Position numbers and translations under genes: made by a program. The notes beneath the pieces are model-generated. The model was not told the origin of the DNA, searched no databases, and worked only from the letters and a program-made list of their open reading frames with translations. 64,000 bases of DNA. It comes from Frigoriglobus tundricola (GTDB taxonomy: Bacteria; Planctomycetota; Planctomycetia; Gemmatales; Gemmataceae). Shown here one piece after another: positions 1 to 9,991 of this stretch (within the stretch, counting starts at the first letter, position 1; every line of letters starts with the position of its first letter). The DNA is taken from positions 5,580,001 to 5,644,000 of the forward strand of contig NZ_CP053452.2 in assembly GCF_013128195.2 (NCBI RefSeq), read 5' to 3'.

Positions 1-2899
1 CGCCGAACGGGACGCCCTCTTCTGCCTCCAGGTGCCGGAAGTGGGACACCAGCATGATGCCGTTCCGCGCCGCGATGCCGAGCACCGTCACGAACCCGAC
101 CAGCGAGCCGAGCGACACCACGCCGGTGCTGATCGTCACCGAGAACACGCCGCCCACGAGCGCGAACGGGATCGTGAGGGCGACGAGCAGCGTCGGCCGC
201 CACGTGCCGAAATCGACGAAGAGCAGGAGCACGATGCCGACGAGTGCCAGCCCCGCGAGCGCGTACAGCTTCCGCGTCGATTCCTGCCGCGCCTGGTACT
301 CGCCCAGGAACTCCGGGTGGTACTCCCGCTCGAACGGGATCTGCCGCACCTTCGCCTCCACCTCGCGGGCCACCGAGCCCAGGTCGCGGCCCGACACGTT
401 GCACGTCACGTCGAGGCGCCGGCTCGCGTTCTCGCGCCGCACCTCGTTGGGCGCCGACACGATCTGCACGTCGGCCACGTCCATCAGCCGCACCTGCCGC
501 ACCTGCGTCCCGTTCTGCGCGTCCTGAATGTCGATCGGCAGGTTCTGCACCGCGGACAGGTCGGTGCGCAGGGCCCCCGCGCCCCACACCACCACGTCGA
601 ACTTCTTCTGCCCGTCGAACACTTCGCCGACCTTCTGGCCCTTGAGCAGGGTCGTCGAGGCGCGGCGGACGTGCCCGGGGGTCAGCCCGTACTTCGCGAG
701 GTCCTCCGGCCGCAGGCGGACGTCGATCTGCGCGACCAGCACCTGCGGTTCCACCTTCAGGTTGGTCACCCCCTCCACGTCCTTCATCGCGGCCTCCACC
801 TCTTTCGCCTTCGCCCGGAGCACCGCGGTGTCCGGGCCGTACAGGCGCACCACGACCGCCCCGCTCGCGCCGGTCAGCACCTCCTTGATGCGCTCGCGGA
901 GGTACGTGAGCAGGTCGCGGTACAATCCCGGGTACGCGTACACCACGTCCGCGATCTTCTTCACCGACGGCTCGTAGTCCACGTCCCCCGGGATGCTGAT
1001 CCACAGCTCGGTGAAGTTCGGGCCGACCGGTTCGTCCGCGACCTCGGCGCGGCCGATGTGCGAGCCGAAGTTGTTGACGAGTTTCTGCCCCTTCTCGTTT
1101 TCGAGGGTGCGCAGCTCGCGGCTCGCCGCCGCGGTCACGCGGTGCATCGCCTCCACCGACGTGCCCGGCTTCTCCACGAAGTGCATCAGGAAGTCGGTCT
1201 CCTGGAAGTTCGGCAGGAACTCCTGGCCCAGCCGCGTGGCCGCGACGCCGGTGACGGCGAACGCGAGCACGAGGGACGCGAGGCAGTGCCACGGCCGGGC
1301 CACGAACGCGGGCAGGACGAGGCGGTAGCCGCGCTTGAGCGCCCGCGTGAGCGGCGGGTCGTGGGCGCCGGCCCGCGGGCGCCCGGTCAGGAGCATGTAG
1401 GACATCGCGGGCGTGACGGTTAGCGCCACGAACAGCGACGCGGCGATGGCGATGACGTAGGCGAGCGCCAGCGGGCGGAAGAACGCGCCGGAGAGGCCGT
1501 CCAGGAAGAACACCGGCAGGAACACGAGCACCACGATCAGGCTCGCGTACACGACCGCCGACCGCACCTCGAGGCTCGCGGCGAGCACGATTTCGAACGC
1601 GGACGGCCGGCGGCCCGCCCCGGCCGGGCGCGCCGCCGCGAGGCGGAGCCGGCGGGCGATGTTCTCCACGTCGATGATGGCGTCATCGACCACCTCCCCC
1701 AGCGCGATCACGAGCCCGGCCAGCACCATCGTGTTGATCGTCGCGCCGGAGTACGCGAACACCAGCAGCGCCGCGACCAGCGAGAGCGGGATCGCCGTCA
1801 GGCTGATGACGGCGGTGCGCCAGTCGAACAGGAACACGACGAGGATGACCGCGACCAGCACGCACCCGACGACGAGCGCGTGCGAGAGGTTGTCGATGGC
1901 CCGCTCGATGAACGTCGCCGGGCGGAAGATGGTCGTGTCCACCTCCACGCCCGTCAGCCCCGGCCGCAGGGCCTCGATCGCGGCCTCCACCTTCCGGGTG
2001 AGTTCGAGCGTGTTCGACTCGGGCTGCTTCTCGACGATGAGCATGATGCCCGGTTCGTCGTTGATGACCGAATCGCCGATGGCCGGGGGGGACCCGAACT
2101 GCACCCGGGCCACGTCCTTGATGCGCAGCGCCGCGCCGCCGCGCGGGTCGACCACCGCGCGGCCCAGGTCGCCGGGGGTGCGCACGGCCTGCGTGTGCCG
2201 CACCGCGATCCGCTGGTTGGGGGTGTCCACGAACCCGCCGCCGTCGAGCGCCACCGCGTCGCCGGCCGCCTTCGACACCATGTCGAGCGTCACACCATTG
2301 ATTCGAAGCTCGTCGGGGTCGACGATCACCTGGAACTGCTTGTCGCGCTGGCCCCACACCGCGACGTTCGCCACCCCGGGCACCGACATGAGTTTCGGCC
2401 GCACCGTCCACATCACGACCTCGGTGAGGTCGCGCTGCGTCAGGTTCGCGCCCTTCGCGGAGAGGATGCCGATCTTCATCACGCGGCTGGTGGACGAGAG
2501 CGGCTGGAGGATGATCGGCGGGAGGGCGACGGTGGGGAGCTGGCGCGTCACCGCGGCGATGCGCTCCTGCACCATCTGGCGCACCCGGATCGGGTCGGAC
2601 CCGTCTTCGAGCACGAGGACCACCTGCGACAGCCCGAGGACCGACTTCGACCTCACGGTCTTGACGTGCGGCACGCCGTTGAGCGCGTTCTCGATGGGCA
2701 TGGAGACGAGCGACTCGACCTCGTTGGTCGAGAGGCCGGGCGCTTCGGTCTGGATCTCGACGAGCGGCGGGGCGAACTCCGGGAACACGTCGAGCGGCGC
2801 GCGGCGGATCGACCGCGACCCGACCACGAGCAGCACCACGCACAGCGCGAGGACGACCACACGCAGCCGGATCGAGTTGGAAATGAGCGCGGTGAGCAT
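1..2899 (-). CDS. RND efflux pump inner-membrane permease, CusA/CzcA-like (C-terminus beyond left edge)
   Basis: Inner-membrane proton-driven pump subunit of a tripartite RND efflux system. About 966 codons are visible and the C-terminus runs off the window; full-length members are about 1,030-1,070 residues. The N-terminus has the usual first membrane helix, then [20 protein letters not shown] and [11 protein letters not shown], which resemble heavy-metal RND pumps. The central helices carry [15 protein letters not shown], the acidic TM4-like relay segment. A second copy of the porter and membrane halves follows. Start is ATG at 2899 just after the adaptor gene. It is third in the operon TolC-like, adaptor, pump. 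Metal versus organic substrate cannot be settled from sequence alone. Confidence 0.93.
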   Translation of the reverse strand, partial: MLTALISNSIRLRVVVLALCVVLLVVGSRSIRRAPLDVFPEFAPPLVEIQTEAPGLSTNEVESLVSMPIENALNGVPHVKTVRSKSVLGLSQVVLVLEDGSDPIRVRQMVQERIAAVTRQLPTVALPPIILQPLSSTSRVMKIGILSAKGANLTQRDLTEVVMWTVRPKLMSVPGVANVAVWGQRDKQFQVIVDPDELRINGVTLDMVSKAAGDAVALDGGGFVDTPNQRIAVRHTQAVRTPGDLGRAVVDPRGGAALRIKDVARVQFGSPPAIGDSVINDEPGIMLIVEKQPESNTLELTRKVEAAIEALRPGLTGVEVDTTIFRPATFIERAIDNLSHALVVGCVLVAVILVVFLFDWRTAVISLTAIPLSLVAALLVFAYSGATINTMVLAGLVIALGEVVDDAIIDVENIARRLRLAAARPAGAGRRPSAFEIVLAASLEVRSAVVYASLIVVLVFLPVFFLDGLSGAFFRPLALAYVIAIAASLFVALTVTPAMSYMLLTGRPRAGAHDPPLTRALKRGYRLVLPAFVARPWHCLASLVLAFAVTGVAATRLGQEFLPNFQETDFLMHFVEKPGTSVEAMHRVTAAASRELRTLENEKGQKLVNNFGSHIGRAEVADEPVGPNFTELWISIPGDVDYEPSVKKIADVVYAYPGLYRDLLTYLRERIKEVLTGASGAVVVRLYGPDTAVLRAKAKEVEAAMKDVEGVTNLKVEPQVLVAQIDVRLRPEDLAKYGLTPGHVRRASTTLLKGQKVGEVFDGQKKFDVVVWGAGALRTDLSAVQNLPIDIQDAQNGTQVRQVRLMDVADVQIVSAPNEVRRENASRRLDVTCNVSGRDLGSVAREVEAKVRQIPFEREYHPEFLGEYQARQESTRKLYALAGLALVGIVLLLFVDFGTWRPTLLVALTIPFALVGGVFSVTISTGVVSLGSLVGFVTVLGIAARNGIMLVSHFRHLEAEEGVPFG

Positions 2900-2947
2900 G
2901 GGGTAACTTCACTCAGTAGCGAGTCGTCGCGTCCACATCGGTTCTGC

Positions 2948-3166
2948 CCCTCACCCGCGGCGAAGCGCCGCGACCGCTCCCCGCAGGAGCGGGGAGAGGT
3001 GGGGGCTCGGGGCCTGCTCGTGAAACAATTCGCGCCGTGTCGCTCCGGCCCCTGCGCGGCCCGGCGGTGCCACAGCATCCGCCACGCGAATCCGCATTCC
3101 CAACGCCTCGCCCCGCTCCTGCGGGGAGCGGTCGCCGCGTCGCTTTGGACGCGGCGGGTGGGGGGG
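2948..3166. repeat. Palindromic intergenic element between pump and adaptor genes
   Basis: Two outward arms are inverted copies of each other. The left arm holds GACCGCTCCCCGCAGGAGCG near 2972-2991, and the right arm holds its complement near 3112-3133. Flanking blocks (CCTCACCCGC on the left, GCGGGTG on the right) also pair, with about 100 bases of unrelated sequence between. It fills almost the whole gap between the stop of the adaptor gene and the start of the pump gene. It could fold on the operon mRNA and act as an attenuator or processing site; this is inference. Confidence 0.8.
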
Positions 3167-3180
3167 CTTTGAAACGCCTG

Positions 3181-4494
3181 TTACTTGCTGAACCCGGTCT
3201 CGGTGCCGAACAGTTCGGCCGCCCCGGCGGTCACGACCGACTTGCCCGGCGCGGGGCCGGCGTCCAGCACGGCCGTGTGGCCGCTCACGTACCGCACCAG
3301 CACCCGCTCGCGCGAGTAGGTGTGGTCGCCGGCCTTCACGTACACCCACGCCCCGCCGAAGTAGTCGTACACGACCGCCGACCACGGCACCGTCAACACG
3401 TCGGACGGGTCCTTCAGCGTGAGCGTGACGGCGACCCGCTGGCCGGGGCTGAACGTCGGTCCGACGAACGGGGCGAGCGCGGGGACGCCGGCGACCGCCG
3501 CGGTGGCCCGCAAGCGCTCGTCGGTCGGGCCCGGGTTCATCGTCCAGAAGAACATATCGACGGTGCCGGCGAGCGGGTTGGCGGTCGGCGGCGCGGCCAC
3601 CAGCCAGGCCGGGCGGCCGACGTGCCCCGACGGGGCGGCCAGGGCCCCGATCGATGCGGCGTGGTCGCAGTCGATCTCGTCGCGGTCGCCCACGTACACC
3701 GGCACGCGGACCCAGACCGCGTCGAGGCTCATCACCTCGAACAGCGGCGCCCCGGCCGGTACCGTCTGGCCGGGCATCGCGGACACGTTCCGCAGCACGC
3801 CGCCGTCGGCCGGCGCCTCCACCGGGATCGGGGTCGCGGTGCCGGAGTCGAGTTCGCCGAGCACCTTCCCGAGCAGGTCGCGCCGGGCGACCGCGGCCGC
3901 GTGGGTCTGCCGGGCCACCTCCAGCGCGGCGCTCGCGTCGTCCACGTCGCGCTGCCGCCCGCCGCCGCCGATCAGGATGTCCTTCGCCCGGTTGAACGTG
4001 ATTTGCGCGAGCTTCAGTTGCTCGTCGGCGGTCTTCACCTGGCCCTCGGCGTCCCCGCGCGAGGCCGCCAGGTTCGCGCGGCCGACCGGATCGAGGATCG
4101 GGGCCAGGTGGAGGACCGGCTTGCCGGCCCTCACGACCTGGCCGGGCACCAGCGCCGCGCCGGCCCGGAGCGTGCCCGCCAGCGGCGCGGAGACGATCAG
4201 CGACCGGCCCGGCGGGACGATCACCTCACCGCCGAACACCCGCTTCCGGGGCATCGGCTTGCGCGCGACCTCCGCCAACCGGACGCCGAGTTTCGCGTCG
4301 GCTTCCGCGGTGAGAACCACGGTCGCGGCCTGGTCCTCCTTGAACGGCTTCGGGACGGTCGCCGGCACGCCGGGCGCGCCGGCCTTCGCGGCCTCCTTCG
4401 GTTTGGCCACGACCGCCCACCACCCGACGGCGACGCTCCCGGCCACGAGCGCAGTGCTGACGATGCCGGTAATCAGTCCGGTGCGATAACTCAT
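3181..4494 (-). CDS. RND efflux periplasmic adaptor (HlyD/CusB-like membrane fusion protein)
   Basis: Periplasmic adaptor linking the inner-membrane pump to the outer-membrane TolC-like channel. 437 residues, the normal size. The chosen ATG (4494) begins MSYRTGLITGIVSTALVAGS, a basic residue followed by a hydrophobic anchor. An upstream extension to 4746 is possible in frame but would bury this signal anchor and read through a palindromic repeat, so it is rejected. Next come a barrel-sandwich (lipoyl-like) half, an alpha-hairpin rich in Ala/Arg/Glu (about residues 150-220), the second sandwich half (PVEAPADGGVLRNVSAMPGQ) and the beta-barrel and membrane-proximal domains. Middle gene of the efflux operon. 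Confidence 0.92.
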   Translation of the reverse strand: MSYRTGLITGIVSTALVAGSVAVGWWAVVAKPKEAAKAGAPGVPATVPKPFKEDQAATVVLTAEADAKLGVRLAEVARKPMPRKRVFGGEVIVPPGRSLIVSAPLAGTLRAGAALVPGQVVRAGKPVLHLAPILDPVGRANLAASRGDAEGQVKTADEQLKLAQITFNRAKDILIGGGGRQRDVDDASAALEVARQTHAAAVARRDLLGKVLGELDSGTATPIPVEAPADGGVLRNVSAMPGQTVPAGAPLFEVMSLDAVWVRVPVYVGDRDEIDCDHAASIGALAAPSGHVGRPAWLVAAPPTANPLAGTVDMFFWTMNPGPTDERLRATAAVAGVPALAPFVGPTFSPGQRVAVTLTLKDPSDVLTVPWSAVVYDYFGGAWVYVKAGDHTYSRERVLVRYVSGHTAVLDAGPAPGKSVVTAGAAELFGTETGFSK

Positions 4495-4587
4495 GGTGCT
4501 TCTCGGGTTGAACGTCTGTCGTAGGTCGCGGTCGAGCGTGGCTTTGCACGCGAGGCCCAACCGCCCATACGGGTTCCCGCCGGCCCC

Positions 4588-4668
4588 GCGAGCGAGCGGC
4601 GCGGCGTAAGCCCGCCGGTGCTTCGCGTTGTCAACCACCGGCGGGCTTACGCCGCGTCGCTCGCTCGC
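4588..4668. repeat. 33-bp inverted repeat between TolC-like and adaptor genes
   Basis: Left arm 4588-4620 and right arm 4636-4668 are complementary with one mismatch, around a 15-base loop. The arm core is GGCGTAAGCCCGCCGGTG. A diverged element with the same GGCGTAAGCCC core lies at 60087-60200, so this is a dispersed family. The 331-base gap (4495-4825) contains this palindrome and no gene I can support; the rest appears to be imperfect copies of similar GC-rich sequence. Confidence 0.88.
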
Positions 4669-4825
4669 CGTGTTGTCGGTCGCGGTCGAGCGGGCTCGGC
4701 ACGCGAGTCCCGATGGCGGACCGTCGGCGGAGCAGTCGCGGCGCAAGCGAGATCCGCAGAGCCCAGGGCCGTCGGGCCTCGTCGCAAAGCCTCCTCGACC
4801 GCGACCTACAAGATATCCGGCTCCC

Positions 4826-6169
4826 CTACTTCAGCTTCTTGCCCACGCTCCGCTCCAGTTCGGCCCAGGCGCGGCGGAGGTCGGCGTAGAGCGCCGCCTC
4901 GCGGGCGTAGGTGTCGATCAGTTGCCGGTTCGTTTCCAGCACGATCACGTAGGTCACGCCGCCCTTCTCGAAGGCGGCCTCGGCGCGCTTGATCGACGCC
5001 TCGACCTCCGGCCGCGTCTTGGTCTTCAGCGCGTCCAGTTCGGCGCGGGCCTGCTGGAAGCGGGCGTACGCGGTCCGCACGTCCTGCACGATCTGGTTGT
5101 TCACCGTCAGTTGGCGGCGCTCGAGCTGATCGAGTTCGGCCTTCGCGCGGGAGATGGTGCCCTGCCCCTGGTTGAAAATGGGCACGGTGAACCGCAGGCC
5201 CGGCCCGAACTCGTGGTCGTTGCCGTGGTAGCCGCTCAAGCCGCTCGTCGCGTCGCCGATGCCGAGGAAGCGGACCCAACCCAGCCGGGCGAAGCGGACC
5301 CGGACCGCGGCGGCGCGGGTCGCGAACTCGGCGGCCACCGCGTCGGGCCGCGTCGCCGTGGCGTCCGCGACCAACTCGTCCACGGTGCGCGGGGTGCGCG
5401 GATCGAACCCCGCCCCGTCCGACCGGAGTTCGACGGGGCTGCCGGAGAGCCCAATGAGGTTCCGCAACCGCTCCCCGGCGACCGGCACCTCGTACCCGAT
5501 GCGGATGAGGTCCTGCCGGGCGATCAGCACGTCGATGCGGGCCGTGGACACGTCCAGTTCGCTCGCGTCGCCGGCCCTCAACCGGGATTCCGCGATCGCC
5601 AGGATCTTCTCGCGCACCTGCACGGCGCGTTCCGCGACGCCCACGCGGTCCTGCGCGAGTTGCAGGTCGGCGTAAGCCTGGCGGGTGTCGCGGATGAGGT
5701 CGAGCGCCAGTTGTGTGACCCGTGCCGCGGCGCGCTGGTTCTCGGCGGCGGCGGCCTTCAGCCGGACCGGGCGGAGGTAGAGCGATTCGAGGGGGAAATC
5801 GAACAGGTACTTGAACTGCTTGTCGAACATCGGCCAGTAGTACACGAACTCCGGGTTCGGCAGCAGCCCCGCTTGAATGAGGTCGGCCTTCGTGAGGTCG
5901 AGTTCGACGAGCTGCTCGTGGAACAGCGCGTTGTTCCAGAGGGCCAGGAGAACGGCCTGGTCCTCCGCCAGTGGCTCGCCGCGTTCGAGCGCCTCCGGCA
6001 CGATCACCCGGTCGCGGCGCGGGGGCTCGGAGCCGACCGGTTCGCCGAAGCGCGACTCCACGGCCTGCGACACGTTCGTGCGGTCTTCGGCCCGCGGGCC
6101 TTTGCAGCCCGCGAACACGCATGCCGCGACGACCGCCCCGACGACGAACGGTAACTTGCTGGAAACGGT
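4826..6169 (-). CDS. TolC-family outer-membrane efflux lipoprotein
   Basis: Outer-membrane channel component of the RND system; first gene of the operon. From the GTG at 6169 the protein is 447 residues and begins with a short basic n-region, a hydrophobic stretch and the lipobox FAGC, so the mature protein should start at Cys20 and be lipidated. AGGG lies 7 bases before this GTG; an alternative GTG at 6202 would add 11 residues ahead of the signal. Long amphipathic helices rich in Ala, Arg, Gln and Glu, in two similar halves (for example ALDLIRDTRQAYADLQLAQD and QIVQDVRTAYARFQQARAEL), fit the outer-membrane efflux protein family. Ends with SVGKKLK. Confidence 0.92.
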   Translation of the reverse strand, partial: TVSSKLPFVVGAVVAACVFAGCKGPRAEDRTNVSQAVESRFGEPVGSEPPRRDRVIVPEALERGEPLAEDQAVLLALWNNALFHEQLVELDLTKADLIQAGLLPNPEFVYYWPMFDKQFKYLFDFPLESLYLRPVRLKAAAAENQRAAARVTQLALDLIRDTRQAYADLQLAQDRVGVAERAVQVREKILAIAESRLRAGDASELDVSTARIDVLIARQDLIRIGYEVPVAGERLRNLIGLSGSPVELRSDGAGFDPRTPRTVDELVADATATRPDAVAAEFATRAAAVRVRFARLGWVRFLGIGDATSGLSGYHGNDHEFGPGLRFTVPIFNQGQGTISRAKAELDQLERRQLTVNNQIVQDVRTAYARFQQARAELDALKTKTRPEVEASIKRAEAAFEKGGVTYVIVLETNRQLIDTYAREAALYADLRRAWAELERSVGKKLK

Positions 6170-6334
6170 CACGGGATCGCCCTGGGTCCCGAAAACGCGC
6201 ACTCTACCTATTTTGGCCGAGCGTCGCTTACATCTGTTATCGGCAAATGGGGATAAGCGGGAGATAAAATCCGGTCCAAGCGGTCGTGCGGATTATGACA
6301 AATCGCGTGATTATTCCTGGCTCCTTCTCATTAG

Positions 6335-7165
6335 TCACTCACCGCTTCCCCACAGCCATGCGAGCAGGTCGGTCGCGTGTTCGTAATCGGGGATGATCAG
6401 ATCGGCGCCGGCCGCGATCAGCGTCGCGCGCTTGCCCGCGTTCACCCCGCGGACGCCCTGTTCGCTGCTCGCCACGCCCACCGCCACGCCGCCCGTCCGC
6501 TTCACCTCTTGCGTTTCCACCACACCGTCACCGAACCCGATCAGCTCCTCCCCGCGGGCGCCCGTTTCCCGCAGCGCCCGCGCGATCACGTCCCGTTTGC
6601 GGAACGTCGCGTCGTTGTCTTTGGGCGCGTTGACGCGCCCGCCGACGTGCGGCGCGAGCCGGAGCAACTCGACCTCGCGCGAGACGTGCGCGAGATCGGT
6701 GCCGCTCGCGACGTACAGCGGAACGCCGCGATCTTGCAGGGTTTGCAAGACGCCGTGGGCGTTCGGCACCACCCACTCGTCCGGCCGCGCGCGGCCCGAT
6801 TCGAGCGTGTCCCACCGCCCCTGAACGACACTCATGAGAGCCCGGATGTACTGCTGAAGGTACGCCGCCGGTTCGTCCGGGGTGCCGCCCCGGGCGGTCA
6901 CCTCCTCCACGAATCGCTCCATCTGCCGGACCGTCGGGTGCCCGTTCAGCGCCATCACGAAGGCTTCGACGTGTGCCGCGCACTCCGCCACCGGCTCGCG
7001 GACGAGGTTCTGGGCGTGGAGGTGCCCCATCATGAGATCGATCATCACCCGCGGCCAGCCCTCGCGGATGAGCGAGAGCGTACCGTCGAAGTCGAACACC
7101 GCGACCTGGAACGGTCCGCGGCGCACGTGGGGGTTAATCAGCTCGACGTTGGGGGGTAGGGACAT
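6335..7165 (-). CDS. HAD-superfamily hydrolase
   Basis: Cytosolic phosphatase-like protein, 276 residues. The catalytic motif I is FDFDGTLSLIREGWPR near residue 27 (nucleophile and acid/base Asp). Motif II is LYVASGTD, and the late acidic motif is EELIGFGDGVVETQEV, so all three HAD signatures are present. The helical cap inserted after motif I places it in the phosphoglycolate-phosphatase-like group. The substrate is unknown. ATG 7165 was preferred to the in-frame extension to 7201, because the extension reads into a palindromic repeat. Single gene, divergent from the glycosyltransferase at 7321. Confidence 0.88.
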   Translation of the reverse strand: MSLPPNVELINPHVRRGPFQVAVFDFDGTLSLIREGWPRVMIDLMMGHLHAQNLVREPVAECAAHVEAFVMALNGHPTVRQMERFVEEVTARGGTPDEPAAYLQQYIRALMSVVQGRWDTLESGRARPDEWVVPNAHGVLQTLQDRGVPLYVASGTDLAHVSREVELLRLAPHVGGRVNAPKDNDATFRKRDVIARALRETGARGEELIGFGDGVVETQEVKRTGGVAVGVASSEQGVRGVNAGKRATLIAAGADLIIPDYEHATDLLAWLWGSGE

Positions 7166-7172
7166 TGGGAAA

Positions 7173-7253
7173 GTTTCCAGTTCCCGAGTTCCACGTTCCA
7201 AGTGAGAGAGCGTGGCGTTTCAGGTTGGAATGTGGAACTCGGGAACTGGAAAC
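7173..7253. repeat. 29-bp inverted repeat in divergent promoter region
   Basis: Arms at 7173-7201 and 7225-7253 (TTCCAGTTCCCGAGTTCCAC and complement) match with one mismatch around a 23-base loop. It lies between the HAD hydrolase and the glycosyltransferase, which face away from each other, and takes up most of the room for both promoters. The arm sequence is different from the other palindromes in this window. Confidence 0.85.
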
Positions 7254-7320
7254 GGCTCCTTGGGGTTGTTCGGACTGCCTGGTTGGGGTATTTCCCGCAT
7301 TCTACCCAAAGGAGGCGGGT

Positions 7321-9009
7321 ATGCGCGGGCGGTGGGCGGACGCGGTGTGGCTCCTGGTATTCGGGCTGGCATCGTCGGCCTGGTGCCTGACGGCCGCGAC
7401 CCGGCTCGGGGCCACGTTCGATGAGCCGCTGTACGTGAAGGCCGGGCTCGTCAACTGGCGCACTGGTAGCAACAAGCTGCTCATGCGCGCGGGCACCATG
7501 CCGCTGCCCGTGGACGTGCAGACGCTCCCCGCCTACCTCTGGGAGCGGCACCGCGGGCAGCCGTTCGATCCGGTTGCCGATCTGGACACCGTTTTACCCG
7601 TCTGTCGTGCGGCCAACCTCGTTTTTTGGTGGCTGCTACTCGTCTACACGATGCGCCTCGGCCGCACGTTCGGCGGGGCGTGGGGCGGCCGGCTCGCGGT
7701 GGCGCTGGTGGCGTGCGACCCGAACCTGCTCGGGCACGCGGCGCTGGCCACCACGGACATCGCGCTCCTCGCGAGCATGATGGTCTTCATCTACCACTTC
7801 CACCACAACTACCAGCCGGACGCCGGGTGGACGCGCCGCGTGCTGTTCCCGGGCGTTCTGTACGGACTGGCGCTCGCAACGAAAGCGTCCGCGATGGCGT
7901 TCGTGCCGCAGGCCATGCTCGTTCTCGGGCTGTGGAGCCTCGCGCGGGCCGGCGTGCTGACGCCCCCCGCGGGGAGTTCGCTCCGCGAAAAAGGTGTTCA
8001 CCTGTGGCACGCGACGTACCAGCTCCGCAAAGACATTTTCGTGATCGGGTTGATCGGGTTCATCACGGTGTTCGTCTACTGCGGAAGCGACTGGGGCACC
8101 GAGCCGACCTTTATCAAGTGGGCGGATGGCCTGCCCGAAGGCGACCTCAAGCGCGTGATGACGCCGGTCAGCCGCGATCTGAAGATCTTCACCAACGCCG
8201 GTGAAGGGTTACTCCACCAGATCAAACACAACTTCCGCGGGCACGGAACGTACCTACTCGGCCGGTGGTACGACCGCGCGACGCCGGCGTACTTCCCGCT
8301 CGCGCTCTCGATGAAGGTGCCGCTGCCCGCGATCGTCCTGTTGCTGGCCGCGCTGGTGGTTCACCCGCGGCGCCTGTTGCTGCCGACCGCCGGGGTCGCG
8401 CTGATCCTGTTCGCGTTCTTGCCGAACTGCCGCGTGCAGATCGGCATCCGGTTCGTGTTCACGCTGATGGTCCTCACCTACATCACCGCGGCCGCCGCCG
8501 TGGCCCGCGGGTGGGCGGACCAGCGGACCGGGGCGAGTGCGCGAGTGGTGCCGCGGGCGCTGGTGGGTGCGCTGCTGGCGGCGCTCGTTGCCACGGCCGC
8601 GTGGGTGTGGCCGAACGGGCTGAGCTACTTCAACCAGGCGTGGGGCGGGTCGGAGACCGGGCGGTTCCTGCTGCACGACTCGAACTACGACTGGGGGCAG
8701 GGGGTGCCGGAGTTGCGGGCGTGGAACGATGCACACAACGACGGCCGGCCGCTCTCGGTTTGGTACTTCGGCAGCGACCCGGCCGTTTCCCGGCCGCCGC
8801 TCGAAGCGGTCCACTTGAGCGTCCTCCCGCTCCGCTCCGCGGACGACGCGGTGACCTACTGCCCGACGAAGTACCTCGCGGTGTCGGTTTCGCACTTCAG
8901 CAACAACCCTGCGCCGTTCCCGCAGCACAAGGCGCGGCTCGAATGGGCGCGCGGCCAAACGCCGGTCGCCCGCACCACGTACTTCCTCATCTACCAGTTG
9001 CGAGACTGA
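7321..9009 (+). CDS. Membrane glycosyltransferase, GT39/ArnT-like
   Basis: Polytopic inner-membrane enzyme predicted to transfer a sugar from a polyprenyl-phosphate carrier. 562 residues. ATG 7321 has a strong AAAGGAGG 7 bases upstream; an earlier in-frame start would run through the palindromic repeat. After the first helix (AVWLLVFGLASSAWCL) comes RLGATFDEPLYVKAG, matching the acidic FDEP luminal loop of the PMT/ArnT fold. It has about ten further hydrophobic segments and a C-terminal soluble part with DSNYDWGQGVPELRAW, typical of planctomycete members of the family. The acceptor is unknown. The 62-base gap to the next gene suggests possible co-transcription. Confidence 0.85.
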   Translation: MRGRWADAVWLLVFGLASSAWCLTAATRLGATFDEPLYVKAGLVNWRTGSNKLLMRAGTMPLPVDVQTLPAYLWERHRGQPFDPVADLDTVLPVCRAANLVFWWLLLVYTMRLGRTFGGAWGGRLAVALVACDPNLLGHAALATTDIALLASMMVFIYHFHHNYQPDAGWTRRVLFPGVLYGLALATKASAMAFVPQAMLVLGLWSLARAGVLTPPAGSSLREKGVHLWHATYQLRKDIFVIGLIGFITVFVYCGSDWGTEPTFIKWADGLPEGDLKRVMTPVSRDLKIFTNAGEGLLHQIKHNFRGHGTYLLGRWYDRATPAYFPLALSMKVPLPAIVLLLAALVVHPRRLLLPTAGVALILFAFLPNCRVQIGIRFVFTLMVLTYITAAAAVARGWADQRTGASARVVPRALVGALLAALVATAAWVWPNGLSYFNQAWGGSETGRFLLHDSNYDWGQGVPELRAWNDAHNDGRPLSVWYFGSDPAVSRPPLEAVHLSVLPLRSADDAVTYCPTKYLAVSVSHFSNNPAPFPQHKARLEWARGQTPVARTTYFLIYQLRD

Positions 9010-9071
9010 CCCGGCTCCGGCGCTGTTGCGGTGTACGGCTCCCGATCGAAATCCGCTGAGGCACGTCACAC

Positions 9072-9848
9072 ATGTGGACCGTCGTGGGCCGCTCGCTGGC
9101 CGGCACCGGGCTCGTCGCGTCCGTGGCCGGTTTCGTCGGCTTCGCCGCCCTGGCCGTCGGGGCCTGGTCGGCGCGGGCCGAAGCGACCCGCCGGACCGAT
9201 GATCTGGCCCGGCGCGCCCACGCGGCGCTGAACCCGGCCGACCGCGCCGTCGCGTTCGTGCGCCAGGTGATCACCGTGGCCGACGCGGACCTGGAAGAGG
9301 CCCGCCGAGGGGCGACCGCCGCCCCACCGACGAGCGCGTTCAATCCGTTCTCCCGGCTGGCCGCGCGTAAGGCGTCGGAGTCGCTCGCCGGGTCGGTCGA
9401 GCGGGCCACGACCGCCGTGACCACCGCCTCGGAGGCGGCCGTGGTCGCCGAGGCCGCGCTGGAACTGTTCGACAAGGACGACGAACTGAAGGGCTGGGTC
9501 GGGGTGCGGCCCGAACAGTTGGCGCAAGCACGCACCGGGCTCGAATCCGCGTCGCGCGAGTTGGGGCGCGCGCGAACGCTGTTCGGCCCGGTGCCCGAAG
9601 GCCAGCGGCCGACGGAGGAGCAACTGGGAACGGTGAAGTCGGCGCTCGATCAGGCGCGGGACTTTACCGACCGGATGGACAAGGCGGTGGCGACCGTGCG
9701 CACGCGGGTGGACGAAACGAAGCAACTGGCGGACCTGTGGGTGCTGCGGATCACGATCGCGATTACCGCTCTGGCGAGCCTCGCCGCCGTCGGCCAGTTC
9801 TTCACGGCCCGCTTCTGCTGGCGCGTGTTGAGGCGGAAGCCGGCGTGA
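9072..9848 (+). CDS. Hypothetical membrane protein with coiled coil
   Basis: Not recognised. 258 residues: an N-terminal membrane helix (LVASVAGFVGFAALAVGAW, about residues 14-32), a long Ala/Glu/Arg-rich extracytoplasmic stretch with heptad character (about 40-215), and a C-terminal membrane helix (ITIAITALASLAAVGQFFTA) ending in a basic tail. This hairpin-anchored layout resembles chemoreceptor-like sensor modules but no signalling domain is visible. ATG 9072 follows the glycosyltransferase by 62 bases. Confidence 0.75.
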   Translation: MWTVVGRSLAGTGLVASVAGFVGFAALAVGAWSARAEATRRTDDLARRAHAALNPADRAVAFVRQVITVADADLEEARRGATAAPPTSAFNPFSRLAARKASESLAGSVERATTAVTTASEAAVVAEAALELFDKDDELKGWVGVRPEQLAQARTGLESASRELGRARTLFGPVPEGQRPTEEQLGTVKSALDQARDFTDRMDKAVATVRTRVDETKQLADLWVLRITIAITALASLAAVGQFFTARFCWRVLRRKPA

Positions 9849-9887
9849 CCCGGCTTCGCTGTCTCAATTAGAGCTTTATGGCTGGAG

Positions 9888-9906
9888 CCGGCCTCTGTGA
9901 GGCCGG
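9888..9906. terminator. Hairpin after the 9072-9848 gene
   Basis: Perfect 8-bp stem (CCGGCCTC/GAGGCCGG) with a 3-base loop, 40 bases after the stop codon at 9848 and between two converging genes. There is no clear T-run, so it may be a termination hairpin or part of another short palindromic repeat; GCACCGGC follows at 9925-9932. Confidence 0.45.
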
Positions 9907-9991
9907 TGCATCGGGAATTGTGTCGCACCGGCTACAGGAGATTCGGTCGCGCAATCGTGCGGGCCGAAACACGAATCAACACGGGGGCGCG

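Noticed and set aside
7165-7320. Upstream extension of the GT39-like protein to 7165
   Set aside because: The extension is translated from the palindromic repeat, and a strong AAAGGAGG lies directly before ATG 7321.
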